NCBI RefSeq assembly: GCF_015278125.1
Contig: NZ_JADILO010000008.1
Coordinates: 62,001 to 126,000, forward strand
Reading direction: 5' to 3'
From: Vibrio fluminensis
Lineage (GTDB): Bacteria; Pseudomonadota; Gammaproteobacteria; Enterobacterales; Vibrionaceae
Length of the DNA stretch: 64,000 nucleotides
The notes beneath the pieces were generated by a model that saw nothing but the letters and a program-made list of their open reading frames with translations, was not told where the DNA came from and ran no database searches. The position numbers and the translations under genes are program-made. Below are positions 1 to 9,671 of the stretch, piece by piece. Each line of letters starts with the position of its first letter. Positions within the stretch are counted from its first letter, which is position 1.

Positions 1-549
1 TTGGACCGTGGCGCCTCTCGTGGCGAAGTTGTGAGTCATATAGCATCAGATAATGTGGCTGGTGGTGAGATGGCCGGTAAATACATCATGGAGAAAGTGG
101 GCGAGAAAGCGAAAGTGATTCAGCTAGAAGGTATTGCAGGTACATCGGCTGCTCGTGAGCGTGGTGAAGGTTTTATGAAAGCAGTGAAAGGCAGTGAAAT
201 GGATCTGCTTGCTAGTCAACCAGCAGATTTTGACCGTACTAAAGGTCTTAACGTGATGGAAAACCTATTGGCTGCGAACCCGAATGTTCAAGCGGTATTT
301 GCTCAAAACGATGAGATGGCATTGGGTGCGCTACGTGCGGTTCAAGCTTCAGGTAAAGATGTACTCATTGTTGGCTTTGATGGCACCGATGATGGTATTG
401 CAGCGGTGAATCGCGGCAAGTTAGGTGCAACTATCGCTCAACAGCCTGACTTAATTGGTGCGCTAGGTGTAGAAACTGCAGCAAAAGTTTTAAAAGGTGA
501 GCAAGTAGAAAGCAGTATTCCAGTGCCGCTAAAAGTCGTTACTAAGTAA
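1..549 (+). CDS. rbsB: D-ribose ABC transporter periplasmic binding protein (3' part)
   Basis: This is the C-terminal 182 residues of a periplasmic sugar-binding protein; the start lies before the window. Both the repeated-lobe pattern and the hinge region near [16 protein letters not shown] match RbsB, and the segment [25 protein letters not shown] is typical of ribose-binding proteins. RbsB captures ribose in the periplasm and hands it to the RbsA/RbsC transporter, whose genes should lie just upstream, outside the window. rbsK and rbsR follow on the same strand, which is the usual rbs order. The assignment to ribose rests on this context as well as on sequence. The first base is the window edge, so the apparent TTG start is not real. 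Confidence 0.93.
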   Translation: MDRGASRGEVVSHIASDNVAGGEMAGKYIMEKVGEKAKVIQLEGIAGTSAARERGEGFMKAVKGSEMDLLASQPADFDRTKGLNVMENLLAANPNVQAVFAQNDEMALGALRAVQASGKDVLIVGFDGTDDGIAAVNRGKLGATIAQQPDLIGALGVETAAKVLKGEQVESSIPVPLKVVTK

Positions 550-563
550 TTTAGTCATTATGT

Positions 564-600
564 GAGGCTTCCTGTTGGCGATGGGTTGGCAGGAAACCTC
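564..600 (+). other. Stem-loop between rbsB and rbsK
   Basis: Arms at 564-574 and 590-600 pair over 11 positions with one mismatch. No T-run follows, so it is not a classical terminator. A stable hairpin after a binding-protein gene commonly protects the upstream message and lowers downstream expression, which would fit higher RbsB than RbsK levels. That role is inferred. Confidence 0.5.
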
Positions 601-706
601 TCTTCAGTGAGTGGAGATAAGTTTTAATTCAGCATTGTGAGTATGTGCTTACTTAAACCTTTTTTCCTGAAACACAAAGGGTTGTGCAACAACCGAGGAT
701 AAGCGT

Positions 707-1624
707 ATGAATAAGTTAGTGGTATTAGGTAGTGTTAACGCTGACCATGTTCTTCAAGTGCCTTCTTTTCCGCGTCCAGGTGAGACGCTTCATGGTCACA
801 ATTATCAAGTTATTCCTGGCGGCAAAGGCGCAAACCAAGCTGTTGCTGCTGCGCGCTTAAATGCAGATGTCGGCTTTATTGCCTGCGTGGGTGATGATTC
901 TTTTGGTATCAATATTCGTGAGAGCTTTAAATTGGATGGCATCAATACCCAAGGGGTAAAAATGCAGCCCAATACTCCAACAGGTATCGCGATGATTCAA
1001 GTTGCGGCAAGTGGTGAAAACAGTATTTGTATTTCAGCAGAAGCGAATGACTGCCTGACAGCTCAAGCTATTGAAGCGGATCTACCTGCAATTCGTCAAG
1101 CTAAGTACTTACTTACCCAGCTAGAAACGCCATTAGAGGGCATTGAACGTGCGGTGCAAGTAGCAAAAGAGGCAGGGACCAGTGTAATTCTCAATCCTGC
1201 GCCGGCTAAGCAACTTCCTGAGAGTTTGTTGAGTAATATTGATGTGATTACGCCGAACGAAACCGAAGCGGAAGTGCTGACAGGTATTACTGTCGTCGAT
1301 AGTGAAACGGCTCATCAGGCCGCCAATGCATTGCACTTGAAAGGTATTGAAATCGTAATGATTACCATGGGGGCACAAGGTGTTTGGTTAAGTCAAAATG
1401 GTCGTGGAGAACTCATTCCAGGCTTTAGAGTGGATGCAATTGATACCACTGCAGCGGGTGACACATTCAACGGCGCATTTGTCACTGGCTTGTTGGAAGA
1501 TATGCCGATAGAATCGGCGATCAAATTTGCCCATGGCGCTGCCGCGATTAGCGTTACTCGCCTTGGTGCGCAGACTTCTATACCTCGTAGAGAAGAAGTC
1601 GAAGAGTTTATCGCCAAGCAATAG
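707..1624 (+). CDS. rbsK: Ribokinase
   Basis: This 305-residue PfkB-family sugar kinase phosphorylates ribose to ribose 5-phosphate in the cytoplasm. The N-terminal glycine-rich PfkB signature PGGKGANQAVAAARL lies around residues 37-51. The C-terminal signature DTTAAGDTFNGAF around residue 250 carries the catalytic aspartate and the anion hole. The length matches E. coli RbsK (about 309 residues). The start has a GAGG ribosome-binding site about 10 bases upstream. It lies between rbsB and rbsR in the standard ribose operon order, 15 bases before rbsR, so it is almost certainly co-transcribed. No unusual features were seen. Confidence 0.96.
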   Translation: MNKLVVLGSVNADHVLQVPSFPRPGETLHGHNYQVIPGGKGANQAVAAARLNADVGFIACVGDDSFGINIRESFKLDGINTQGVKMQPNTPTGIAMIQVAASGENSICISAEANDCLTAQAIEADLPAIRQAKYLLTQLETPLEGIERAVQVAKEAGTSVILNPAPAKQLPESLLSNIDVITPNETEAEVLTGITVVDSETAHQAANALHLKGIEIVMITMGAQGVWLSQNGRGELIPGFRVDAIDTTAAGDTFNGAFVTGLLEDMPIESAIKFAHGAAAISVTRLGAQTSIPRREEVEEFIAKQ

Positions 1625-1639
1625 AAGGAGCTCGATAGC

Positions 1640-2641
1640 ATGGCAACGATGAAAGATATTGCTAAGTTGGCGGGGGTATCAACCTCAACAGTAAGCCATG
1701 TTATCAACCAATCCCGATATGTGAGCGAAGAAATATCTCTTAAGGTAAATCAAGCCGCACAGCAGCTCAATTATACCCCTTCAGCTCTGGCTCGAAGCCT
1801 AAAGATGAATAGAACTCAAACCCTTGGTATGTTAATGACGACTTCGACCAATCCGTTCTTTGGTGAAGTAGTTAAAGGGGTTGAACGTTGCTGTTATCAA
1901 AAAGGCTATAACCTTATCTTGTGTAACACCGAAGGTGATCAGCAACGAATGAAAACGTCCATCAATACACTTTTACAAAAGCGTGTTGATGGGATGATCT
2001 TAATGTGTTCATCCTTAGAAGGTGAGCGTATTGATATCTTTGAAAAATATCCCGACGTTCCCGTTGTTGTGATGGACTGGGGACCGATGCTATTCGCGAG
2101 TGACAAGATCCAAGATAATTCATTACAAGGCGGTTATATGGCCGCCAAGTATCTCATTGATCAAGGTCATCGTGATATCGGTTGTATCACCGGTCCTTTG
2201 CATCGTCATCAAGCTCAAATGCGTTATGAAGGTTATAAGCGTGCATTAAAAGAGGTTGATTTAAAATTCAACCCTAATTGGATTGTAGAATCAAACTTTG
2301 AGAGCGAAGGTGGCTACGAAGCATTTAATCGTATCTACAGTAAAGGGCCATTACCTAGCGCGATATTTGTCAGCAACGATATGATGGCAATGGGTGTAAT
2401 TAATGCTGCGCATGAGAAAGGGCTGTCAGTTCCGCAAGATTTTTCGATCATCGGCTACGATGACATTCAGATTGCGAAGTTTATGACCCCACCGTTGACG
2501 ACAATCCATCAGCCTAAGTACCGTTTAGGGCAAGCGGCAGTCGAAACATTGCTAAGTAAACTCGAAGACTTATCTCGTGATGTTCAGGTGGTGCAGTTAG
2601 AGCCAACGCTTATCGAGCGGGGATCAGTACTCAAGATTTAA
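1640..2641 (+). CDS. rbsR: LacI-family ribose operon repressor
   Basis: This 333-residue regulator has an N-terminal LacI helix-turn-helix (MATMKDIAKLAGVSTSTVSHVINQ, residues 1-24) followed by the hinge helix and a periplasmic-binding-protein-like effector domain. It should repress the rbs operon and release DNA when ribose binds, as E. coli RbsR does. A strong AAGGAG ribosome-binding site lies before the ATG. It is the last gene of the rbs operon and is followed by a strong terminator. The operator should be upstream of rbsD or rbsA, outside the window. Assignment to RbsR rather than another LacI member rests mainly on the operon position. Confidence 0.94.
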   Translation: MATMKDIAKLAGVSTSTVSHVINQSRYVSEEISLKVNQAAQQLNYTPSALARSLKMNRTQTLGMLMTTSTNPFFGEVVKGVERCCYQKGYNLILCNTEGDQQRMKTSINTLLQKRVDGMILMCSSLEGERIDIFEKYPDVPVVVMDWGPMLFASDKIQDNSLQGGYMAAKYLIDQGHRDIGCITGPLHRHQAQMRYEGYKRALKEVDLKFNPNWIVESNFESEGGYEAFNRIYSKGPLPSAIFVSNDMMAMGVINAAHEKGLSVPQDFSIIGYDDIQIAKFMTPPLTTIHQPKYRLGQAAVETLLSKLEDLSRDVQVVQLEPTLIERGSVLKI

Positions 2642-2661
2642 ATGTGTTTTTGTCAAGCAAG

Positions 2662-2687
2662 GCGCCGTATTCACGGCGCTTTTTTTG
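2662..2687 (+). terminator. Rho-independent terminator of the rbs operon
   Basis: A 7-bp GC-rich stem (2662-2668 with 2673-2679) and a four-base loop are followed by seven T residues, 20 bases after the rbsR stop codon. Confidence 0.9.
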
Positions 2688-2898
2688 TATAAAGCAGAAT
2701 GGATAAGTTAAGTGAGCCATAGATATTATTATCTTTAACAAAATTAGAACTATTGAACTAGGACTCATTATTATAAAAAAGTTGCATTATTTTATGGTGT
2801 TTGATTTTTATAACTAATCATAAAGTTTAGTATTGTTGCCGCTCAGTTAATAGAAATTATAAATATATGGGCTGTAACAAACAATAAATGGATTAATT

Positions 2899-4068
2899 AT
2901 GAAAAAAACAGTACTCGCAGTGGCATGTGGATTAAGTGCCATCTCAACCTCTTCACTGGCAGCATCCATTGTTGCCGACGCACGTAGTAACGCAATGGGT
3001 AATACCGGAGTGGTTTCTGCTGATTATCTATTAGCCCCATTCCATAACCCTGCGTTAGGCGCTCTGCATCGTGAAAATGATGATGTGGGCATTCTTATTC
3101 CAGCGATTGGCGTTAATGTGCATGACAAAGATGAGTCAATTCAGACGATTGATGATGCGCAGGATTTATATGATGAACGCTTCGCCAATACCGGGAGTGC
3201 AGCGCCTTCAGATGCCCTTGAGCTAGACAAGTTTATGGATGAATTAGAAGGTAATGCTCCAGTTGCTGCTACTGCTGGCGTTAACTTTGCTGTGGCAATT
3301 CCATCACGTGTTGTCTCGGTTAACTTATTTGCGGGAGGCTTTGCTGAAATTGTTGCTGCTCCTGAGATAGCGTCTGAATCCTCGGTACCGGGGTATAACC
3401 CAAATGATCCAACACACGTTGAGCAACGTTATAATAACTCGACTTACAATATTGTAGGGTTTGGTCTCACTGAAGTTGGTTTGTCATTTGCCAAGAGTTT
3501 TGAATTAGCGGGACAACAAGTTGCATTTGGTGTTTCACCTAAGTACCAAGAGCTTATCACTTACTCTGCTGATGGGCTGTTAGATGATTTTGACCTAGAC
3601 AACTATGATGAAAGCGAAATGACAGACACTGCTTTCAATATGGACATGGGGGTCGCATGGCATGCTGATGCTTGGCGTGCGGGTTTAGCGCTTAAAAACT
3701 TATTCTCTCAAGAAATGAACACGAAAAATGATACGCTGACATACGAATTAAACCCTCAGGCGACACTTGGCTTAGGCTATGCAGGTGAGCTTTTCTCAGC
3801 AAGCGTTGATTTTGATCTAACGACACAAGAACGCTTTAAAGAACTGGACGATGATACACGCTTCTTACGTTTTGGTGTTGAGGCGAACGCATGGGGTTGG
3901 GCTCAACTCCGTGCTGGTTATGAAATGGATATGGAAGATACGCTGGATGATTCAATCACTGCAGGTATCGGCATCAGCCCATTCGATGTTGTTAGTCTAG
4001 ATATTGCAGGCTCATACGCCGGTGAAAACCAGTTTGGTGCATCTGCTAATCTCGCATTTACTTTCTAA
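2899..4068 (+). CDS. TraF-like outer membrane protein (TraF_2 family)
   Basis: This 389-residue exported protein resembles the chromosomal proteins annotated as conjugal transfer protein TraF (PF13729). A Sec signal peptide ends near SSLAA (about residue 22). The mature N-terminus contains the family hallmark DARSNAMGNTGVVSADYL, followed by alternating short beta strands. The chain ends in phenylalanine, typical of beta-barrel outer membrane proteins. No conjugation genes are nearby, so a role in DNA transfer is not supported; it more likely forms a small outer-membrane barrel of unknown function. It is a single-gene unit with its own terminator. Confidence 0.8.
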   Translation: MKKTVLAVACGLSAISTSSLAASIVADARSNAMGNTGVVSADYLLAPFHNPALGALHRENDDVGILIPAIGVNVHDKDESIQTIDDAQDLYDERFANTGSAAPSDALELDKFMDELEGNAPVAATAGVNFAVAIPSRVVSVNLFAGGFAEIVAAPEIASESSVPGYNPNDPTHVEQRYNNSTYNIVGFGLTEVGLSFAKSFELAGQQVAFGVSPKYQELITYSADGLLDDFDLDNYDESEMTDTAFNMDMGVAWHADAWRAGLALKNLFSQEMNTKNDTLTYELNPQATLGLGYAGELFSASVDFDLTTQERFKELDDDTRFLRFGVEANAWGWAQLRAGYEMDMEDTLDDSITAGIGISPFDVVSLDIAGSYAGENQFGASANLAFTF

Positions 4069-4090
4069 TCTAACACGGACGGTGAGTGAA

Positions 4091-4115
4091 GAGCGCCTTG
4101 ACTGGCGCTCTTTTT
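4091..4115 (+). terminator. Rho-independent terminator
   Basis: A 7-bp stem (4091-4097 with 4104-4110) is followed by a T-run, 22 bases after the TraF-like gene. Confidence 0.88.
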
Positions 4116-4304
4116 GTATACAAATGGCTCCTGTTAATATTTTGTTATCAATAAGTGGGAGCTAGATCCTTCCTTCACTAATTTTTATCGCTTACTTTAT
4201 AAGCAATCCATTCATTATCTCTTTGTTTCATTGAGTTAATGAATAGGCGTGCAACGTTATGGCAAGCAGTAGTGATTGCCGATAGTTAACATGGAGAGTC
4301 ACAG

Positions 4305-5309
4305 ATGAAAATTAAGAAGTTGGCGCAAAGCCTTGCACTCACCGCAGCGTGTTTAGGCTTTACCAGCCAAGCACTAGCCCAAGATCGCAGTTACATTCTT
4401 GCTACTGCTTCAACAGGTGGTACTTACTACCCAGTGGGTGTGGCATTGGCAACACTGAGTAAAGTGAAGCTGACGCCAAAGTATAAGTTCTCTCTTTCTG
4501 CGATTAGCTCTGCTGGATCGGGTGAGAACGTTAAACTGCTTAATGAAAACGAAGCGCAGTTTGCAATCTTGCAAGGTCTGTATGGTGCATGGGCATGGAA
4601 TGGTGAAGGACCGTACAAGCAGCGTCAGGAAGATCTACGTTCAGTTTCAATGCTATGGCAAAACGTTGAGCACTTTATTGTGCGCAGTGAGTTAGCAAGC
4701 TCTGGCACGGTAGAAGATCTGAATAACCTTAAAGATAAGAAGTTCTCCATCGGTAAGAAAAACTCCGGTACGGAAAACTCGGGTCGACAGATTATGAAAG
4801 GGCTTGGTGTTGATGCGGACAGCTTTAATCTCGCGCACATGGGTTATGGTGGCAGTGCGAGCGCGCTGCAAAATGGCACAATTGATGGTATGAATACTCC
4901 GGCAGGTGTGCCTGTTGGTGCGGTCACCCAAGCGTTTGCCGCTTTGGGCGAAGAGATTCAGATCCTTTCTTTTACCGATGAGCAGATCAAGCAAGCAAAC
5001 GGCTCGTACAATCTTTGGACTAAGTATGAGATCCCTGCGGGCACTTACCCTGGCGTCGATAAAGTGGTCAATACCATTGCTCAGCCAAACTTCCTTGCGG
5101 TGCGCCATGACGTATCGGACCAAGATGTGTATGAGCTAACTAAAGCGATCTATGAAAACCTACCATTCTTACAAGGCATTCATAAAGCCACTAAAGCGAT
5201 GGCACTAGAAAAAGCGATTGCGGGTTTGCCTGTTCCGCTTCACCCAGGTGCAGCAAAATACTACCAAGAGATGGGAATAGAAGTACCGGCTTCACTGATA
5301 CTTCAATAA
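4305..5309 (+). CDS. TAXI-family TRAP transporter substrate-binding protein
   Basis: This 334-residue periplasmic protein has a Sec signal peptide ending near SQALAQ (about residue 26). It then shows the TAXI-family opening YILATASTGGTYYPVG and the internal motif KFSIGKKNSGTENSGRQIM. It binds a small ligand in the periplasm for the membrane permease encoded next. TAXI members take up glutamate, 2-oxoacids or other organic acids; the ligand here cannot be read from sequence. The fused permease lies 102 bases downstream, with two hairpins in between that probably lower permease expression. Confidence 0.9.
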   Translation: MKIKKLAQSLALTAACLGFTSQALAQDRSYILATASTGGTYYPVGVALATLSKVKLTPKYKFSLSAISSAGSGENVKLLNENEAQFAILQGLYGAWAWNGEGPYKQRQEDLRSVSMLWQNVEHFIVRSELASSGTVEDLNNLKDKKFSIGKKNSGTENSGRQIMKGLGVDADSFNLAHMGYGGSASALQNGTIDGMNTPAGVPVGAVTQAFAALGEEIQILSFTDEQIKQANGSYNLWTKYEIPAGTYPGVDKVVNTIAQPNFLAVRHDVSDQDVYELTKAIYENLPFLQGIHKATKAMALEKAIAGLPVPLHPGAAKYYQEMGIEVPASLILQ

Positions 5310-5319
5310 GTCCCGTTTC

Positions 5320-5384
5320 GTTAGCCAATTAACGCTTGGCTAACGCCAGTAATGCCTCAGTTGCAAGTTGTGCATTGAGGCATT
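5320..5384 (+). promoter_or_regulatory. Two intercistronic hairpins between TAXI binding protein and permease
   Basis: The first hairpin has 8-bp perfect arms (5320-5327 and 5337-5344). The second has 9-bp perfect arms (5351-5359 and 5376-5384) and a weak T-rich tail. The pair lies between a binding-protein gene and its permease gene. Partial termination or 3'-end protection would yield excess binding protein. The function is inferred. Confidence 0.55.
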
Positions 5385-5411
5385 TTGTCTCTCATTGTTA
5401 ATGGAGTAGTT

Positions 5412-7526
5412 ATGAGTGACGCCCAAGAAGTAGAGCTTAGTCAATTTGAGCTTGCAACGAGAAAAGATGTTAAATGGGTGACGGCCACCATTACAGTATT
5501 TGCTGTTGCGCTGTCACTGTTACATATCTGGTTTAATACCTTCGCTACCATTTCGGAATTATGGATATCAGCCACGCACTTTGCCGGTTTTGCGGTGATG
5601 TGTGCTTTACTCTATCCCGCCCATAGAAGCTTAATCCACAGTAAGACGGCACTAGCATTTGATGTTGTATTGGCACTAGGTGCAGTCGCATGTCTGATTT
5701 ATCTGCCTTTGGCTGAAGATGCGCTCTATGAGCGCGGAGTTAAGTTTGTCACGAGCGATTGGGTATTTGCCATTATGGCAATTGTTATCGTGACGGAATT
5801 GATTCGTCGAACCATGGGGTGGTTTATCCCTGTTCTTATTGTTATCTGTTTAACCTATGTTGTCTGGTGGGGGAAATGGGCGACGGGTATTTTCCATTTT
5901 CCTGGTCTTAGTCTGGAAACTTTACTCTACCGCAGTTTTTACTCCTCCGAGGGGATGTTTGGGCCCATCGCGCGTATCAGTTGGAGCTTCGTGTTTATGT
6001 TTATCCTCTTTGGTGCGTTTTTAGTGCGCTCTGGTGTTGGGGATTACATTATTAACGTTGCGCGAGCGGCCGCAGGTAAAATTATCGGTGGGCCGGGTTT
6101 TATCGCAGTTATTGGTAGCGGATTGATGGGATCGGTATCTGGCTCAAGCGTTGCCAATACAGTGTCGACCGGCGTGATCAGTATTCCTTTGATGCGTAAG
6201 GCAGGTTTCCCGGCTAAATTTGCGGCAGGGGTAGAAGCGGCGGCGTCGACTGGTGGGCAACTTATGCCACCTGTGATGGGGGCAGGGGCGTTCATTATGG
6301 CGTCTTATACTCAGATTCCTTATGTTGACATTATTGCCGTGTCGTTTATGCCTGCTTTGATCTATTTTCTTTCAGTTGGCTTCTTTGTGCGTATTGAAGC
6401 CAAACGCAGTGGCGTACAGAAAATTACCGTATCAGAGCAGTCTCTGACTAAGGTGCTGATTTCAGGTTGGCACAACCTTATCCCTTTGGTCGTACTAGTT
6501 TGCCTTTTGGTACAAGGTTTTACGCCTACTTATGCGGCGGGTTTGTCGATCATCTCGGTTGTGGTCGCAAGTTGGTTTTCAAAAGAGCATAAAATGGGAC
6601 CTAAAGCGATTGTTGAGGCAATGGCTCAGGGGGCGCGAAATATGGCGACCACGGCTGTTTTGCTGGTGGGGATTGGTTTGGTGATCAATGTGATCAGTAC
6701 GACTGGTATCGGCAATACCTTCTCATTGATGATCGATAGTTGGGCTGGTGGTGATTTGCTGATCATGTTGGCTTTGATTGCGTTGGCTTCTCTCGTACTA
6801 GGGATGGGGCTTCCGGTAACGGCAGCTTATATCGTATTAGGCACACTCTCTGCGCCGGCTTTGTATAAGCTTTTAGCAGAGCATCAGTTGGAGGCGATGC
6901 TGGTTGCGGGTGAATTGCCAGAACAAGCGAAGGCGATCTTTATGTTAGCTGCGCCGGATAAGCTCGGGTTATTGGAAGCGCCAATGCTAGAAGTGACCGC
7001 TAATGAGTTAATCGCATTAGTGCCTGTTGACTTTATGAGCGTGCTACTTGAGCAAGCGTTAGGAGTTGAAACGGTCGCTCTAGCTTTACTTTCAGCTCAC
7101 CTAATCATCTTCTGGTTATCGCAAGACAGTAACGTGACACCTCCGGTTTGTCTCACCGCTTTTGCTGCCGCGACGATAGCGAAAACCCCACCTATGCGCA
7201 CGGGGTTAATGGCGTGGAAGATTGCGAAGGGGCTTTATCTAGTACCATTGCTCATCGCGTATACCGGACTGGTATCGTGGGATATCGGACACGTATTACA
7301 AGTTGGTCTACTGGCGATTATTGGTACCTATGCATTAATTGCGGCAATCGAAGGCTATCTAGAAGGACCACTCAACTGGGCAATGCGCGCAGTAATGCTG
7401 GCTACAGGGGGATGCTTAGTTTGGCCAGGTATTGATTTGATAATCAAACTGGTTGCGGTGATGGTGTTTGTGGCGGGTTTTGTTTATAGCTCGAGAAGTT
7501 ATTCGCAATTACAGGCGACAAGCTAA
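5412..7526 (+). CDS. TRAP transporter fused permease (small and large membrane subunits)
   Basis: This protein of about 704 residues fuses the four-helix DctQ-like domain (first about 180 residues) to the DctM-like large permease, as is usual for TAXI-type TRAP systems. Hydrophobic segments run through the whole protein. The large-subunit hallmarks GSGLMGSVSGSSVANTVSTG and STGGQLMPPVMGAGAF are clear. It uses a sodium gradient to import the ligand delivered by the TAXI protein. I prefer the ATG at 5412 over an upstream in-frame TTG (5385) because a GGAG box precedes it and the TTG falls inside the upstream hairpin region. Confidence 0.93.
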   Translation: MSDAQEVELSQFELATRKDVKWVTATITVFAVALSLLHIWFNTFATISELWISATHFAGFAVMCALLYPAHRSLIHSKTALAFDVVLALGAVACLIYLPLAEDALYERGVKFVTSDWVFAIMAIVIVTELIRRTMGWFIPVLIVICLTYVVWWGKWATGIFHFPGLSLETLLYRSFYSSEGMFGPIARISWSFVFMFILFGAFLVRSGVGDYIINVARAAAGKIIGGPGFIAVIGSGLMGSVSGSSVANTVSTGVISIPLMRKAGFPAKFAAGVEAAASTGGQLMPPVMGAGAFIMASYTQIPYVDIIAVSFMPALIYFLSVGFFVRIEAKRSGVQKITVSEQSLTKVLISGWHNLIPLVVLVCLLVQGFTPTYAAGLSIISVVVASWFSKEHKMGPKAIVEAMAQGARNMATTAVLLVGIGLVINVISTTGIGNTFSLMIDSWAGGDLLIMLALIALASLVLGMGLPVTAAYIVLGTLSAPALYKLLAEHQLEAMLVAGELPEQAKAIFMLAAPDKLGLLEAPMLEVTANELIALVPVDFMSVLLEQALGVETVALALLSAHLIIFWLSQDSNVTPPVCLTAFAAATIAKTPPMRTGLMAWKIAKGLYLVPLLIAYTGLVSWDIGHVLQVGLLAIIGTYALIAAIEGYLEGPLNWAMRAVMLATGGCLVWPGIDLIIKLVAVMVFVAGFVYSSRSYSQLQATS

Positions 7527-7533
7527 CAAGGTG

Positions 7534-7556
7534 AAGGGAGCGATTTTCGCTCCCTT
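7534..7556. terminator. Bidirectional terminator
   Basis: A 9-bp stem (7534-7542 with 7548-7556) has short T and A tracts. It lies between the convergent TRAP permease and amidohydrolase genes. Confidence 0.75.
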
Positions 7557-7566
7557 TGTTTAGCGT

Positions 7567-9485
7567 TTACATTGCGCTGATTACTTTTTGGAATAGTAGG
7601 CTTGTCTCACATACGTCGTGGTCATGATCGTGATGGTGCCCATGCTCTCCTTGGTGTTGATTTAGTGCATTTAATGCGGTTTGAGTGGTTTGTGTCATTT
7701 GCATACCTGCATTACTTTGGCTGATAGGGTGCACTTTACCTTGATAAATGGTTGCCTGAATATTGATCTGATTGATCTCTTTTGGTTGGACTTGGTAAGG
7801 GCTTTGCTCTAGCACGGTAAAATTCGCTTGTTTACCGATATCAATACTGCCTACTTGATCTTCAAGACGTGCCGTATAAGCGGCGTCGATGGTGATAGCT
7901 CGCATCGCTTCATCGACGGAAATACGCTCTTGCGGCCCCATTACTGTTTCTCCCGATAGACCGATACGGTTGACGGCTGCCCAGACCAAACTCAGTGGCT
8001 GAGCTGGAGCCATAGGTGCATCGGAATGGAGAGATAACAAGCCGCCTGCATCGATAAATGAGCGCCCGCGTGCCATCACTTCAGCACGCTCAGCTCCGAC
8101 ACCATTTGCACTGTAGTTCTCTGCCAAAATATGAGTGTAATAAGGGTTAACGCTGAAATTAGACCCTTGTTTCACTGCTCTCGGAATATCATCGACGTCC
8201 GTGATGCCTAAGTGATGAAAACCTGTGCGGTGATCGCTGCGTGGATATTCAGCATTAAGTTTATCGACGATATCGATAGCCGCTTCAAAGCCTAAGTCAC
8301 CGTTTGCGTGCACCATTATGGTGTAATCATCATGCCAGTAGGGGCGCATGCTATCTTCAAGCTCTGCGGGTGTTTGTAACCACTCACCATGATGACCATC
8401 GATATAACCATCTTTTAGCTGCATTAATTGGCTATACATCGCACCATCGGAAAACAGTTTGATGTACTTCGGTAACCATTGAATTTGTTCAATTGATGCG
8501 AATTGCACAGTTTGCTGCTCAGCAAGTTGCTTGCCTTTTTCTGCATCGTAACCTGCCATGGAGTATGTAAAATTACCTGCAGGGATCAACCAGTAATCCA
8601 TCGGTAAGCTTTCATCCAATAGGATATTAGTCATCTGTTGATACATATCAGGTGTGATGATGACGCCTGGATCGACCGCTGTCGTTATACCGCCTGAGTG
8701 AATATAGTCTTTGGTACGCTCCATTCCCGTAGCGAAAGTTCCGCTCTCTATTAAGAATTTAAGCACGTCGGCGAGGATGATCTTAGCCCCGTTTCATACG
8801 CGTGCCCTTTATCCCAATGCAGGTGAGCATACGCTGCGCTATCACCTTGCCAATCCGCTTCTTGCCAGCCGAACATCGCTAGGGCGGCAGAATTAAAATA
8901 GATCTCATGAAAACTGCGGTGCCAAACGATAATCGGACGTTCAGTCGAAATGGAATCGAGCAGTTCACGGCTCATATTTTCGCCGTGGAAATATTGATGA
9001 TAACCCCAAGTGATCAGTGGCTGTCCCTTTGGCGTGTTGGCATTCAGTTCGTTTAGACGTTGCATATATTGTTTTTCTGTTTGCACGCCTTTGGCTTCGC
9101 CATGAGGTAATTTCCAATCTGCTGGAGTGATAAACTCCGTGCCCATTAGAATGCCGCTGAGCCAGATATGAAGATGAGGTTCAACAAAACCTGGGGTCAG
9201 TACGCTGTTTTGATATATGTCGTTAATTAGGAGATTGGTGTGCTTGGCATATTTTGATGTGAGCTGCTCTTGCTGACCCACATCAATGATGATGCCATTT
9301 TGTACCGCGACAGTATCAACGTTATCGCTGTATTGATCGCTCATGGTAATTAACTGATCGGCAACGAATAGAGTAATGGGTGCATCTTGACTGGGTGTCT
9401 GAGCATCTTCGTTATCAACCATTTGACTGCAGCCTACAGAGACTAAGATCCCCAAAGTTAAAGTAGATAGAGCGAGTTTTTTCAT
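7567..9485 (-). pseudogene. Amidohydrolase family lipoprotein, frameshifted
   Basis: Two overlapping minus-strand frames (9485-8751 and 8766-7567) together make one YtcJ-like metal-dependent amidohydrolase (Amidohydro_3) of about 630 residues. The first half has a lipoprotein-type signal (MKKLALSTLTLGILVSVGCS) and the metal-binding HxH in FVEPHLHIW. The second half holds the rest of the barrel, including the segment HSDAPMAP. The frames cross at a run of four C on the plus strand (8787-8790). One extra G on the coding strand would read through as ETGAKIILADVLKF and restore the protein. The far C-terminus is unusually His-rich (GHHHDHDHD). It is either a genuine single-base deletion or a sequencing error. 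The substrate is unknown. Confidence 0.88.
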
Positions 9486-9671
9486 AGGTCACCTTTTCAT
9501 GTCGTTATCTCAATGATTAGCATGTGTGACCCAAATCCTTAGGAATACTGCGTTGCTTCAAGCATTCACCTAGCCAATCTATGCAACTACTTTATCAGGA
9601 TATAAACTAACCAAATAATACAAGATGATGGGCTAAATCCATCATTTGTCCAATTGTCTATGGGAGGTTAA

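Noticed and set aside
2899..4068. Evidence of a conjugative element from the TraF-like gene
   Set aside because: No other transfer, relaxase or integrase genes are present; chromosomal TraF_2 proteins are common and unrelated to transfer.
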